Shown here: piece after piece, positions 10,959-19,316 of the stretch
How positions within the stretch are numbered: the stretch's first letter is position 1
How the letters are laid out: every line of letters starts with the position of its first letter
Notes under the pieces: generated by a model
Told to the model about the DNA's origin: nothing
The model's database searches: none
The model's input: only the letters and a program-made list of their open reading frames with translations
Made by a program: the position numbers and the translations under genes
Origin: CAVPUA01 sp963708805
GTDB lineage: Bacteria > Actinomycetota > Actinomycetes > Mycobacteriales > Jatrophihabitantaceae
Reading direction: 5' to 3'
Assembly: GCA_963708805.1 (NCBI GenBank)
Contig: CAVPUA010000003.1
Location: forward strand, 2,914,001 to 2,978,000
Length of the DNA: 64,000 nucleotides

Positions 10959-11417
10959 TCAGGATGCGTCGACGAACCGGACCAGGGCGTCGAGCAGTTC
11001 GTTGGTGCCGTGCTCGCGGGCGCCGGGTTCGTCGAGGCCGTCGAGGTAGGCACCTGACTCGGTGTAGATCAACCGAGTGCCGTTGCCGTCGGGCAGCAGC
11101 TCGGTCGTGGCGAGCGAGACCGAGATCCGCGCGCCGTCCAGGGCCATCTCGTAGGTCGTGACGATCCGCTCGTTGTCGACGATGTCGCGGTAGACGGCCT
11201 CGTAGGTGTAGACCGCTCCCCCGGGCTCACCGCCGCGGTTGAACTCGCGCCCGCCGACGCGGAAGTCGAGATCGAGCTTCGCGTCGCCGTTGTCGGGCGC
11301 ACCGAACCACTTGGCCTTCTTGGCCGGATCGGCGAAGGCGTCGAATACCGCCTTGGGCGCGGCTTTGAGCGTCCGCTCGATGACGAAGGTGTCGTGGACG
11401 ACGGAACGATCGGACAT
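10959..11417 (-). CDS. SRPBCC/AHSA1-family protein
   Basis: About 152 residues with a START/Bet v1-like ligand-binding fold of the AHSA1 type: FVIERTLKAAPKAVFDAFADP, AKKAKWFGAPDN, GGREFNRGG and the C-terminal helix HGTNELLDALVRFVDAS. The ATG at 11417 follows GGAGA by 7 bases and overlaps the ArsR stop codon by one base (TGATG), so the pair is translationally coupled. ArsR-AHSA1 pairs are common; the bound ligand is usually unknown. It lies 83 bases upstream of the DGPF gene on the same strand, so all four genes may be one transcript. Confidence 0.88.
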   Translation of the reverse strand: MSDRSVVHDTFVIERTLKAAPKAVFDAFADPAKKAKWFGAPDNGDAKLDLDFRVGGREFNRGGEPGGAVYTYEAVYRDIVDNERIVTTYEMALDGARISVSLATTELLPDGNGTRLIYTESGAYLDGLDEPGAREHGTNELLDALVRFVDAS

Positions 11418-11766
11418 CAGTTGTCTCCTTCGGATTCTGGTTCGGACTGCTCGGCGAGAAAGGCATCGAGTCGATCCAGTCGGGCGTCCCAGAGTGCCCG
11501 GCGCTCGTTGATCCACTGCTGCACCAGGTTCAACTTCTTCAGCTCCAACCGGCAGGTTCGGACTCGGCCGATCTTCTCCGAATGCACGAGCCCACTGGCT
11601 TCGAGCACCTGGAGGTGCTGCATCGCGGCCGGCAGCGACATGGCGAGCGGACGGGCCAGCTCGCTGACCGAGGCGGGTCCCTGGCTCAACCGCTCGACCA
11701 TCGATCGCCTGGTCGCGTCGGACAAGGCATGGAACATCAGGTCGAGCGAGGCGGATTGGTTAGGCA
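11417..11766 (-). CDS. ArsR-family winged-helix repressor
   Basis: About 116 residues: LDLMFHALSDATRRSMVERL leads into the winged helix (ASVSELARPLAMSLPAAMQH, LQVLEASGLVHSEKIGRVRT), then a helical tail. No cysteine cluster for metal sensing is present, so it belongs with the ArsR proteins paired with AHSA1 genes rather than the metal sensors. The ATG at 11766 lies only a few bases downstream of a -10-like element, so the mRNA may be leaderless. It probably represses its own operon. Confidence 0.88.
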
Positions 11767-11774
11767 TTTGGTTA

Positions 11775-11803
11775 AGTGTCAGTTCGGAGTGTCGATCTGT
11801 CAA
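11775..11803 (-). promoter_or_regulatory. Candidate promoter of the ArsR operon, leaderless
   Basis: On the minus strand TTGACA (11803-11798) is followed after 17 bases by GACACT (11780-11775), a fair -35/-10 pair. Its expected start point falls within a few bases of the ArsR ATG at 11766. AGTGTC also occurs twice (11775-11780 and 11788-11793) and could be part of an operator. Confidence 0.4.
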
Positions 11804-11931
11804 GCAGCATCTTGCGCCTTGACACAACCTTTACACAGGCCACGCCAATGCCTGACGCGCCGGCCTCACTGTCTTCAGCAGGAAAGCTGAATCGCAGCCC
11901 TCGGGTTGCACCGACACGACAAGGGAATCCG

Positions 11932-12645
11932 ATGAGAAGGTCATTGCGAGCCATCACGATCACCACCGCAGCGATCGCGACGTTCGGCACGGCCGGGGCC
12001 GCGATGGCCGCCACTCCGTCCGCACCCCCGTCGGCGACCGGAGCCGGCCGGCTGGCCGCGATCCAGGCGGCCGGGGCGAAGGCCACGGGCGATCGCATCA
12101 CGGCGTTGAACGCGGCGATCCCGAAGGTGACCGCCAACGTCGCGCTCAGCGCGGCCGACAAGTCGACGATCTTGGGCACCCTGAACAACGACCTGGCCGC
12201 CATGCACACCGAGGCGTCGACGATCGCCGCCGACACCACGGCCGACCAGGCGAGCGCCGACTACAAGTCGATCTTCGAGAACTACCGCGTGTACGCCGTC
12301 GCCCTGCCCCAGTCGGCCTACGCCGCCGCGGCCGACGATCTGACCGATACGACTTTGCCGAAGCTCACCGCCGCCCAGAAGTCGTTGGCGGCCCTGCTGG
12401 CCGGCCCGGACGCCGCGAAGAGCACGCCGGCCCTGCAGGCTCAACTGGCCGATATGGCCACCAAGATCTCGTCGGCGCAGTCCTCCGTGAACGGAGTGGC
12501 CGCCTCGGCGCTGGCCGTCACCCCCGCGGCGTACGACGCCAATCACTCGATCCTGGTGCCGATCCGCCAGGCCGAGACGAACGCGCTCGCTGATGCCAAG
12601 GCCGCCGGCGTGGACGCGTCCGACATCGTCGCGGCCCTGAAGTGA
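11932..12645 (+). CDS. Secreted alpha-helical protein of unknown function
   Basis: 237 residues beginning with a clear signal peptide: MRRSLRAI, a hydrophobic stretch, and a likely cut after AGAAMA. The mature part is Ala-rich and helical (AIQAAGAKATGDRITALNAA, LAALLAGPDAAKSTPALQAQ), with no cysteines and no enzyme motif that I recognise. The ATG at 11932 is preceded by AAGGGA. A lipoprotein gene follows 37 bases later, suggesting an operon for two exported proteins. Function unknown. Confidence 0.75.
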   Translation: MRRSLRAITITTAAIATFGTAGAAMAATPSAPPSATGAGRLAAIQAAGAKATGDRITALNAAIPKVTANVALSAADKSTILGTLNNDLAAMHTEASTIAADTTADQASADYKSIFENYRVYAVALPQSAYAAAADDLTDTTLPKLTAAQKSLAALLAGPDAAKSTPALQAQLADMATKISSAQSSVNGVAASALAVTPAAYDANHSILVPIRQAETNALADAKAAGVDASDIVAALK

Positions 12646-12682
12646 GCACCGCAGTGAGCACCGCCAGTGCGGAGGAACCGCG

Positions 12683-12976
12683 GTGAAGTCGGTCGTCCCC
12701 GGACTGCTGCTGGCCGCGCTCGTCCTCACCGGATGCGCGCGACACGCCACGACCGGTTCAGGGTCGGCTGTGAACATCCCCGCCGTCGCGTCGACCTCAG
12801 CCGTCGCCTCCACGCCGCCGGTCGTGGTCGCCCCAACCGCTGCAACGCCCACGAGCGCGGCGCCCGACCTCAGCGGCATCGAGTCGGACCTGGCCGGCGC
12901 GAGCGCGGCGAACTCGCAGGCCGGCAGCGACATCTCGGCCGGCGATGCGGCAACCGGCACGAACGACAACCCGTAG
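12683..12976 (+). CDS. Small lipoprotein
   Basis: 97 residues starting at GTG 12683 behind GGAGGAAC. The N-terminus ends in a lipobox (ALVLTGC), so the protein should be lipid-modified at that Cys and anchored outside the membrane. The rest is low-complexity Ala/Ser/Thr/Val/Pro (about 25-60) and then Ser/Ala/Asp-rich, with no folded domain I can name. It probably shares a transcript with the secreted helical protein upstream. Confidence 0.7.
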   Translation: MKSVVPGLLLAALVLTGCARHATTGSGSAVNIPAVASTSAVASTPPVVVAPTAATPTSAAPDLSGIESDLAGASAANSQAGSDISAGDAATGTNDNP

Positions 12977-13034
12977 CCGGTTACGGTTGGGCGGTCGGGC
13001 CGGTGGGCGCTCGGCACGTGACCGGAGAGGGACG

Positions 13035-13902
13035 TTGGCGGCCAAGTACATGATGCGGCGCCTGCTCGTCGCTGCCGTCGTGATCGCGGTCGGGGTCGGT
13101 GCGTACGTGATCGTCGACAGCACCCGCGGCTCGGGCAGCGCCGGGGCGAGCCGGACGGCTCAGGCCGACCTGACCCAGCGGGTGCAGAACGCGGTGGGCG
13201 CCGTCGCCCCGGTGCAGGTCGCCATCGCCGCGCGCAACACCGCGACCGGGCAGACGTTCACTTCGGCCCGACCAGCGGCATGATCACCGCGAGCGTGTCG
13301 AAGCTCGACGTCCTCGAGGCGTTGCTCTCACTCACGAGCAGAGCCCACACCGATCTGTCGGCCGACGAAGACCAACTGGCCACCGCCATGATCGAGAACA
13401 GCGACAACGACGTCGGGCCAGACGCTGTGGAACTAGCTGGGCTCGGCCGCCGGGATGAGCGCCGCCAACAAGACGCTGCGGTTGACCCACACGGTCCCTG
13501 ACCCGACAGGGCTACTACGGCCTGACCACGACCGGACCCGAGGACGAGGTGAGCCTGCTCGGCCACCTGGTCGGAACGCCCGGACCGCTGGACGCCGCCT
13601 CGCAGGCCTACGCCCTGCAGTTGTTGCACAACGTCGAAGCCGACCAGACCTGGGGGGTCACCGCGGCCGCCGACCCCGGTTCGGTGTCGGCGGTGAAGAA
13701 CGGTTGGCTGGCCATCGACTCCGACGGCGAACGGTGGGCCGTCAACAGCGACGGGATCATCACCGTCCAGGGTCAGCAGCTGCTGATCTCGATCATGACC
13801 CAGCACGATGCGGACGAGCAGTCGGGCATCGACCTCGTCGAGTCGCTGGCCAAGATCGTCGGCTCCGGCCCTCGTCCGTCGCTGACGTCCGCTTCTGGGT
13901 GA
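13035..13902 (+). pseudogene. Membrane-anchored class A beta-lactamase-like serine hydrolase, degraded
   Basis: Pieces in different frames together make one penicillin-recognising serine hydrolase. They are an N-terminal membrane anchor (MMRRLLVAAVVIAVGVGAYV), VQVAIAARNTATGQTF, the SxxK motif SVSKLDVLEALL, the SDN-like IENSDNDVG, and the KTG-position motif KNGWLAIDSDGERWAVNSDG. Frame changes are needed near 13262, 13420 and 13505. In the repaired frame there is also a TAG at 13434-13436 where relatives have Gln or Leu. The start is TTG 13035 (GGAGAGGG upstream) or ATG 13050. Because of the extra nonsense codon this is the best candidate for a true pseudogene in the window. Confidence 0.7.
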
Positions 13903-13993
13903 AGTGAGGCTGCACTCACACCTCGCGTTACTCCCAAGGTCGCACAGCGCTGGACATTCCATACCTGGCGTCGAGGCGACGCCGTCTGAGACC

Positions 13994-15547
13994 ATGATCG
14001 AATGTCGAGCGACAGCTGTCTCGCATGATCCGGGGCGCGGCTCGGGCGTGCCGTCGTGGCGCGATCAGGATGCCGCTCAACGTGAGTCATTGCTGCGCCA
14101 GGCCCACGCCGAGGCCGACGCGATCCGAGGCGAGCTGCCCCTGCTGCAGGTGAGCCTCAAGTACGAGTTGTCGCTGGCCCAGGAGAAGGCAGCCGAGGCC
14201 GAGGCCCGCCTGGCCGAGGCGCGCGACGAGGCGCAGACGCTGATCAGGGACGCCGCCGAGCAGGCGAGCTTGATCGCCGACACGGCTGAGCGCTCGGCCG
14301 AGCAGCTGGCCAGCCAGGCCCAGGCGCACGCCGCCGAGATCGTGTCGACCGCGCGGATCGAGGCCGAGGAGACGACTGCGCAGGCCGAGCGCATCCTCGC
14401 CCGCGAGCGGCAGGCGGCCGACGACCTGCGCCAGCACATCAACTCCGAGATCGAACGGCTCAAGGTCGGTCACGATCGCGCGGTCCACGAGCGGCAGATG
14501 GCGTTCGAGCGTGAGTTGGCCGAGCGCGCGGCCGACGCCGAACGGCAGGCTGAGCAGATCCGGGCCGCCGCCCGCGAGGACGCCGAGGAGTTCCGGCTCG
14601 CCGCGCAACGCGTTCTGGCCGAGGCGGAGGACGACGCCGAGAAGCTGCGGGCCGAGACGCGCGACCACGTCGAGCATCTGCTCAGCGAGGCTCGGGCCGA
14701 GTCCGCTCGAATCCAGGCCGCGTCGGCCGAGCAGACGGCGTGGACGCACCAGGTCATCGCCGGCTTGCACGAGGCCGCCGAACTCGAGGCGTCGGCCATC
14801 CGCCAGCGGGCGCACAAGGAAGCCGGCGAGATCGCGCACGACATCCGCACCCGACTGACCACGGTGGTGGTGCGCACCCGCCGCTCCCTGCAGGACCGGC
14901 GAGCGACGGCGGACCTGCTGCAGTTGCAGGCACAGAACCAGCTCGACCGGGCGCACCAGGACGCCGACGAGATCCGCGAGCGCGCCGCGGCCGAAGCCCG
15001 CAAGACCCTCGCCGATGCCGACGTCGGCGCCCGCGAGCGTGCCGAACGGGCCGAACGGCGCCTGGCCGAGGCCGAAGCGGGCGCCCGTTCGGTGCGTGAG
15101 CATGTTGCCGAGGAGCTGGGGCGCTCGCAGCGTGAGCTGCAGGAGTTGCGTCGCTCGACCAAGACGGAGGCGACCGAGACCGTGGCCAAGGCCCGCGCTG
15201 ATGCCGACGAGCTCCGCGCGATCGCCCGCAAGCTGCTCTCCGACGCCCGCGCCGAAGTCGCCGAACTCAACGATCGGCGTGACGCCATCGCCAAGGAGCT
15301 GGGTCAGCTCTCGGGGGTGATCGACGCGCTGGCCGTCCCCGAGGGCGGCGGACATCGGGCGGCTGCAACCGCGACTCCGGACGCGACCCCGCCGCCGACT
15401 TCGGCCGCCGAGCCGCCGGGACCCACCGACGATTCACCGACCCAGACCATGCCGGCGATAACCGATCCGCCGCCTCCCGCGCTCCACCAACACCGTTCAC
15501 CCTTCGAGCAGATGATGAGATCCGACGAGCTGATGAGAGCCGAATGA
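13994..15547 (+). CDS. Long coiled-coil cytoskeletal-type protein (Scy/FilP/DivIVA-like)
   Basis: About 517 residues, almost entirely Ala/Glu/Arg-rich heptad coiled coil from residue about 25 to 450 (for example AEAEARLAEARDEAQTLIRD), then a Pro/Thr-rich tail and a short polar end (MMRSDELMRAE). It resembles the filament-forming polar-growth proteins of actinobacteria, but the N-terminal DivIVA membrane-binding segment is not obvious. Near the end of the coil is NDRRDAIAKELGQLSGVIDA, also seen in two other proteins of this window. ATG 13994 is my choice; upstream alternatives exist. Its stop overlaps the next gene's ATG by 4 bases. Confidence 0.75.
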   Translation: MIECRATAVSHDPGRGSGVPSWRDQDAAQRESLLRQAHAEADAIRGELPLLQVSLKYELSLAQEKAAEAEARLAEARDEAQTLIRDAAEQASLIADTAERSAEQLASQAQAHAAEIVSTARIEAEETTAQAERILARERQAADDLRQHINSEIERLKVGHDRAVHERQMAFERELAERAADAERQAEQIRAAAREDAEEFRLAAQRVLAEAEDDAEKLRAETRDHVEHLLSEARAESARIQAASAEQTAWTHQVIAGLHEAAELEASAIRQRAHKEAGEIAHDIRTRLTTVVVRTRRSLQDRRATADLLQLQAQNQLDRAHQDADEIRERAAAEARKTLADADVGARERAERAERRLAEAEAGARSVREHVAEELGRSQRELQELRRSTKTEATETVAKARADADELRAIARKLLSDARAEVAELNDRRDAIAKELGQLSGVIDALAVPEGGGHRAAATATPDATPPPTSAAEPPGPTDDSPTQTMPAITDPPPPALHQHRSPFEQMMRSDELMRAE

Positions 15548-16584
15548 GCGAGAACAACTCAGCCTTCCGCACCGTGATGCGGGGCTACGAACCGTCCGAG
15601 GTAGATCGCCGAGTCGCCGAACTCACCTACGCGAGCGCCGCCGCCCAGCATCAGGCCAGCGAGCTGCAGCGTCAGGTCGACGAGCTGAACGCCGCCCTCG
15701 AGTCGACCCGCCAAGAGCTGAGTCGTAAACCCGAACCGGTGGCGGCCGCCGCGCCGGTCGCCGACTACTCGAGCCTGGGCGCCCGCGTCGGCCAGATCCT
15801 GGAGCTGGCCGAGCAGGAGGCCGAGGAGATGCGCACGAACGCGACCGTCGAGGCCGACGAGACGCTCGCTGCCATCGAGGCCGACATGGCGCGAACCCGG
15901 GCCGAAGCCGACATCTACGCGAAGGAGACGCGGTCGAACACCGACCGCGAGTCTTCGCGCATCATCGAGGACGCCAAGCGCACCGCCGACCAGTTGCTCG
16001 ACGACGCCGACCGCCAGGCGACCGCCCGCCGCGAAGAGGCCGAGGCCGTCTACGAACAACAACGGGCCCGCGCGGCTCAGGCAGCCGCCGACTTCGAGCA
16101 GACCCTGGCCGCACGGCGGGACAAGTCCGAAGCCGAGTTCAAGCAGCGCACCGCAGCCGCCGAGGAACAGTTCCGGGCCGCCCAGGAGCACGTCGCCCAA
16201 CTGCGCGCCGAGGCCGACCGAGCCGCCGCCGATGCGTCGCGTAAGTCGACCCAGCTGCTGGCCGAGTCCGAGCAGAAGGCCGATCAGATCGTGGCCGAGG
16301 CGATCGCCCGGGCCGACCGCATCCGGTCGGAGTCCGAACGAGAGCTCGCGGCGGCGACGCAGAGACGCGACAGCATCAACGCCCAGCTGACGAACGTCCG
16401 CCAGATGCTGGCCACGTTGTCGGGAACAGCGCCCGCCGCGATCTCGTTGCCGATCGAGCCCGAGCCGGCGACCGGGCCCGACGTCCACCCCGACGCCGAG
16501 AGTGCGGCCATCGACAGCAACGCCGAGACCGACGCCGAGACCCAGCCCAGCGACGAGCAGGCCGTGGCCGAGTCCACCAGCTGA
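15544..16584 (+). CDS. DivIVA-domain coiled-coil protein
   Basis: 346 residues. The N-terminus NSAFRTVMRGYEPSEVDRRV is the DivIVA-type segment (GYxPxEVD), expected to bind curved membrane or pole proteins. A coiled coil follows at about 30-75, then LGARVGQILELAEQEAEEMR, then an unbroken coil to about 285 and the cap RRDSINAQLTNVRQMLATLS. The acidic tail carries many Asp/Glu. By analogy with Wag31/DivIVA and Scy it should organise polar growth or septation. It is translationally coupled (ATGA) to the coiled-coil gene upstream, so the two proteins probably act together. Confidence 0.82.
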   Translation: MSENNSAFRTVMRGYEPSEVDRRVAELTYASAAAQHQASELQRQVDELNAALESTRQELSRKPEPVAAAAPVADYSSLGARVGQILELAEQEAEEMRTNATVEADETLAAIEADMARTRAEADIYAKETRSNTDRESSRIIEDAKRTADQLLDDADRQATARREEAEAVYEQQRARAAQAAADFEQTLAARRDKSEAEFKQRTAAAEEQFRAAQEHVAQLRAEADRAAADASRKSTQLLAESEQKADQIVAEAIARADRIRSESERELAAATQRRDSINAQLTNVRQMLATLSGTAPAAISLPIEPEPATGPDVHPDAESAAIDSNAETDAETQPSDEQAVAESTS

Positions 16585-16587
16585 TTC

Positions 16588-16629
16588 GCGACGCCCGCGC
16601 CGATCACGTCGGTCGGTTGCGGGCGCTCG
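16588..16629. terminator. Hairpin between convergent DivIVA-like and MarR genes
   Basis: CGCCCGC (16592-16598) pairs with GCGGGCG (16619-16625), and the flanks GCGA/TCGC extend the stem with one bulge. It lies exactly between two convergent stops (16584 and 16631). No T-run is present. Confidence 0.45.
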
Positions 16630-16630
16630 C

Positions 16631-17083
16631 TCAGCCGGATTGAGCGAACTCGAGCGCTCGCTCGGTCAGCGCATCGCTCAAGGCGTCCAGCATCTGCTGC
16701 ATGGACGCGAGGTCGTCACCACCGGCGTCGATGATGGCCGCCCGGGTGCAGGCTTCGACCGTCGCCAGAGCGTCGGTGCCCTTGTCGGTGAGGTCGATCT
16801 CGACGGTGCGCCGGTTGGTCGTGCGCGTCTGCCGCCGGACGAGCCCGGCCTGCTCCAGCCGATCGACCAGCGTCGTCGCTCCGCTGGCGCCGATCCCGAT
16901 GCGACGCGCAAGCTCACCGACCAGCAACGGCCCACCGGCGGCAAGATGGCTCAAGGCAACCGTGTCGAGAACTCTGATCCCCACTGAGTGCGCGAAATCT
17001 CGCCGAAAACCCTCGCTGGCCAGGGTGAGCCGTCGCAGTGCGGCGAGGGCTTCATCGACGATTGCCGATTCGCTTTCGACCAT
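16631..17083 (-). CDS. MarR-family transcriptional regulator
   Basis: 150 residues with a winged helix: RVLDTVALSHLAAGGPLLVG, ELARRIGIGASGATTLVDRL, EQAGLVRRQTRTTNRRTVEI, then the wing-end DLTDKGTDAL and a C-terminal dimer helix. It has no obvious target next door: the gene before it on the same strand is the S9-peptidase operon about 380 bases away. It may act on distant promoters or on itself. Confidence 0.85.
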   Translation of the reverse strand: MVESESAIVDEALAALRRLTLASEGFRRDFAHSVGIRVLDTVALSHLAAGGPLLVGELARRIGIGASGATTLVDRLEQAGLVRRQTRTTNRRTVEIDLTDKGTDALATVEACTRAAIIDAGGDDLASMQQMLDALSDALTERALEFAQSG

Positions 17084-17466
17084 TTCGCCACCATCACAAG
17101 GAACGCCCTGTCGGGGCTCCGGTCGCGGCTCTTTCGCGGTAAGACACTATCGCTTTTCGGTCGTCGTCGGTCGAGAAGTTTCAGAAATCGAAGTATCCGC
17201 TGAAACGTGTAAGCGGCGCTAAGTTTGCGAATAGTGATTTATCGTTGCATGATCAAAACGCCCCCGGGTGCGCACCCCCGAGCGCACCCCGGGGGCATCC
17301 ACTCTGCCGGTCACGGGTGGGCGCGCCTCGATCCATCTGCAGTCAACGGACTGAGTAATGAAGCCGTCGAATTGTGATTCGCTAGGCACAGCATCGCGAA
17401 TGTGCACTATCGCGCAGTTCCGACAAGGCGCGAATGATTCGGCGCACCGACTAAGGCCGCACGCGG
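17084..17466. other. Intergenic region, 383 bases
   Basis: Between the MarR start and the S9-peptidase stop. It contains the strong minus-strand terminator at 17254-17296. The part next to the MarR gene (17084-17220) is less GC-rich than its surroundings and should hold the MarR promoter, but I could not pick a convincing -35/-10 pair. I see no gene in the rest. Confidence 0.5.
17254..17296 (-). terminator. Rho-independent terminator of the ligase/asnB/peptidase operon
   Basis: GCCCCCGGGTGCGC (17260-17273) pairs with GCGCACCCCGGGGGC (17282-17296), a 14-bp stem with one bulged base and an 8-base loop. On the minus strand the stem is followed by GTTTTGATC, giving a short U-run. It lies about 170 bases after the S9-peptidase stop. 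Confidence 0.7.
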
Positions 17467-19314
17467 TCAGTTCGGCAGCGCGCCGCAGACGAACTCGATC
17501 ATCCGGTCGATCAACTTCACCCGCGAGACGGCCCGGCGGTACTCGTGACCCTCGCCGTCGAGCTGCAGATACTCCACCGGGCGACCGGCGGTCCGGAGGG
17601 TGGAGACGATCTGCAGCGCTTCGCCCAACGGCACGTTCGTGTCGAACTCGCCGTGCACGACCAGCAACGGCGCGACGATCCGCTCGGCGTACCGCAGTGG
17701 TGACAGCTCCTGCAGCAGCACCCGATCCGTGACGGGGTCGCCGTACTTGGTCGTGGCCGCCTCGGCGATCCACGGCTCGGTGTCGCGATAGAACGACAGC
17801 AGGTCCGACATCCCGCAGATGTCGACGCCGGCGCTGAAGACGTCGGGATAGGTCACCAGCGCGGCGAGCGTCAGGTAGCCGCCGTAGGACCGTCCGGTGA
17901 CCGCGATCTGCCCGCTCGCCGCCACGCCGCGCTCGACCAGCTCGGCCGCGCAGGCCGCGACGTCGGCGATGGCGTCGTAGCGGCCGTACCGGTCGTCGGC
18001 GTGCACGAACGCTCGCCCGAAACCGGACGAGCCCCGAACGTTGGGCGCGAAGACCGCGATACCGGCCGCGGCCATCGCCTGGTGCTGTGGGCTGAAGACC
18101 GGCCGCTCCTGCGCCTCGGGACCACCGTGCAGGCTGAGCATCGCCGGCCCGGCCTCCGAGCGTCCCGGCACGCGATAGAGCCAGCCGGTGACCTCGAGTC
18201 CGTCGTGCGAGAGGAACCGTTCCAGGGTCGGTACGACGAGGCCGTCGGGCACGGAGGGCCCCGCCGCCTCGACACGCGTCCAGGTGCCGTCGTCGACGCC
18301 GAAGCGCCAGAGCGTCCGAGGCGTCAGCGGGCCTTCGACGCACAACACCAGCGAGCGCCCATCGCGCGAGAGCACGCAGCCGGAGACGACCTCGCCAGGC
18401 AGATCCGGCACGGCCCGGCGGTGCTCGTCGGACGTGTCGAGCAACTCGACCTCGCTGCGCCCGGCGACGTTCCACACCAGGGCCAGCAGCGTCCCGGCCT
18501 GGTCGGCGTCGAGGTATTCGAGTTCGGCGTCGTCGCGATGCGCCAGCACGCCGACCTGCGCCCGTCGGCCGTCCGCCGCGACCGGCACCGCGACCAGCTC
18601 CCGCCGGGGACGGCCGGCGTCGGTGACGAGGTAGACGATCATCGGGTTCTCGTCCTCGGCCGGGCTCGCGCGCAGCAGTCCGACGTCGGTCGCGCCCGTA
18701 TGTGGGTAAGGCAGCAGCGGGTGGTCGATGTCGTTCACCAGATCGACCATCACGCAAAACTGCTCGCCCCGGCGGCCGTCGCGGATCAGGGCGAAGTTCT
18801 CGTCGGCCGACAGGTCGAGCACATCGATCAGGTCACCGACGGCCAGCGGTGTGTGCGCTCCGGTGGCCGGCTCGACGATGTCGCTGCGCGTCGGCTCGTG
18901 AGAACCGTCGGAGTGCCGCCCGACCACCAGTCGATGGCCCCGGCGCAGCCACGGACCGAGGGTCGCGTGCTCGTCGGCCGAGCCGGCCACGAGGCGGGCG
19001 TCGGTGCCGTCGGGACGAATGACCCAGACCTGCGAGCGCACTCCCCCGCCGGTCGCCACCGCACAGGCCAACCACTGACCGTCCGGCGACCAGTGAACCG
19101 ACAGCACCGGGTCGTCGGTGAACTCCAGCACCGATGCGGGATCGGGTGAGCCGAGCGTCTGCACCCAGAGCTCCGGGCGGCCACGCCGATCACTGACGAA
19201 CGCCACCCGCGACGCGTCGGGCATGAGGGTCGGCGCCCAGCAGCCCCAGGCGCCGACGAGGCGGCCCGCCAGCCGATGGGCAGCATCGAGCGAGGAGTCG
19301 GTGCCGGTCTGCAT
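17467..19314 (-). CDS. S9 prolyl-oligopeptidase-family peptidase
   Basis: About 615 residues with two parts: an N-terminal beta-propeller of WD/PD40-like repeats (VLSVHWSPDGQWLACAVATG, CVLSRDGRSLVLCVEG) and a C-terminal alpha/beta-hydrolase. The catalytic residues are visible: nucleophile Ser in GRSYGGYLTLAAL, Asp in VVHGEFDTNVPLGEA, His in GEGHEYRR. The oxyanion region is LSLHGGPEAQERP. No signal peptide, so probably cytoplasmic. It starts at ATG 19314, two bases after the asnB stop, so it is in the same operon. A peptidase that processes or degrades the peptide-like product of the operon is the natural inference. Confidence 0.88.
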   Translation of the reverse strand: MQTGTDSSLDAAHRLAGRLVGAWGCWAPTLMPDASRVAFVSDRRGRPELWVQTLGSPDPASVLEFTDDPVLSVHWSPDGQWLACAVATGGGVRSQVWVIRPDGTDARLVAGSADEHATLGPWLRRGHRLVVGRHSDGSHEPTRSDIVEPATGAHTPLAVGDLIDVLDLSADENFALIRDGRRGEQFCVMVDLVNDIDHPLLPYPHTGATDVGLLRASPAEDENPMIVYLVTDAGRPRRELVAVPVAADGRRAQVGVLAHRDDAELEYLDADQAGTLLALVWNVAGRSEVELLDTSDEHRRAVPDLPGEVVSGCVLSRDGRSLVLCVEGPLTPRTLWRFGVDDGTWTRVEAAGPSVPDGLVVPTLERFLSHDGLEVTGWLYRVPGRSEAGPAMLSLHGGPEAQERPVFSPQHQAMAAAGIAVFAPNVRGSSGFGRAFVHADDRYGRYDAIADVAACAAELVERGVAASGQIAVTGRSYGGYLTLAALVTYPDVFSAGVDICGMSDLLSFYRDTEPWIAEAATTKYGDPVTDRVLLQELSPLRYAERIVAPLLVVHGEFDTNVPLGEALQIVSTLRTAGRPVEYLQLDGEGHEYRRAVSRVKLIDRMIEFVCGALPN

Positions 19315-19316
19315 CG

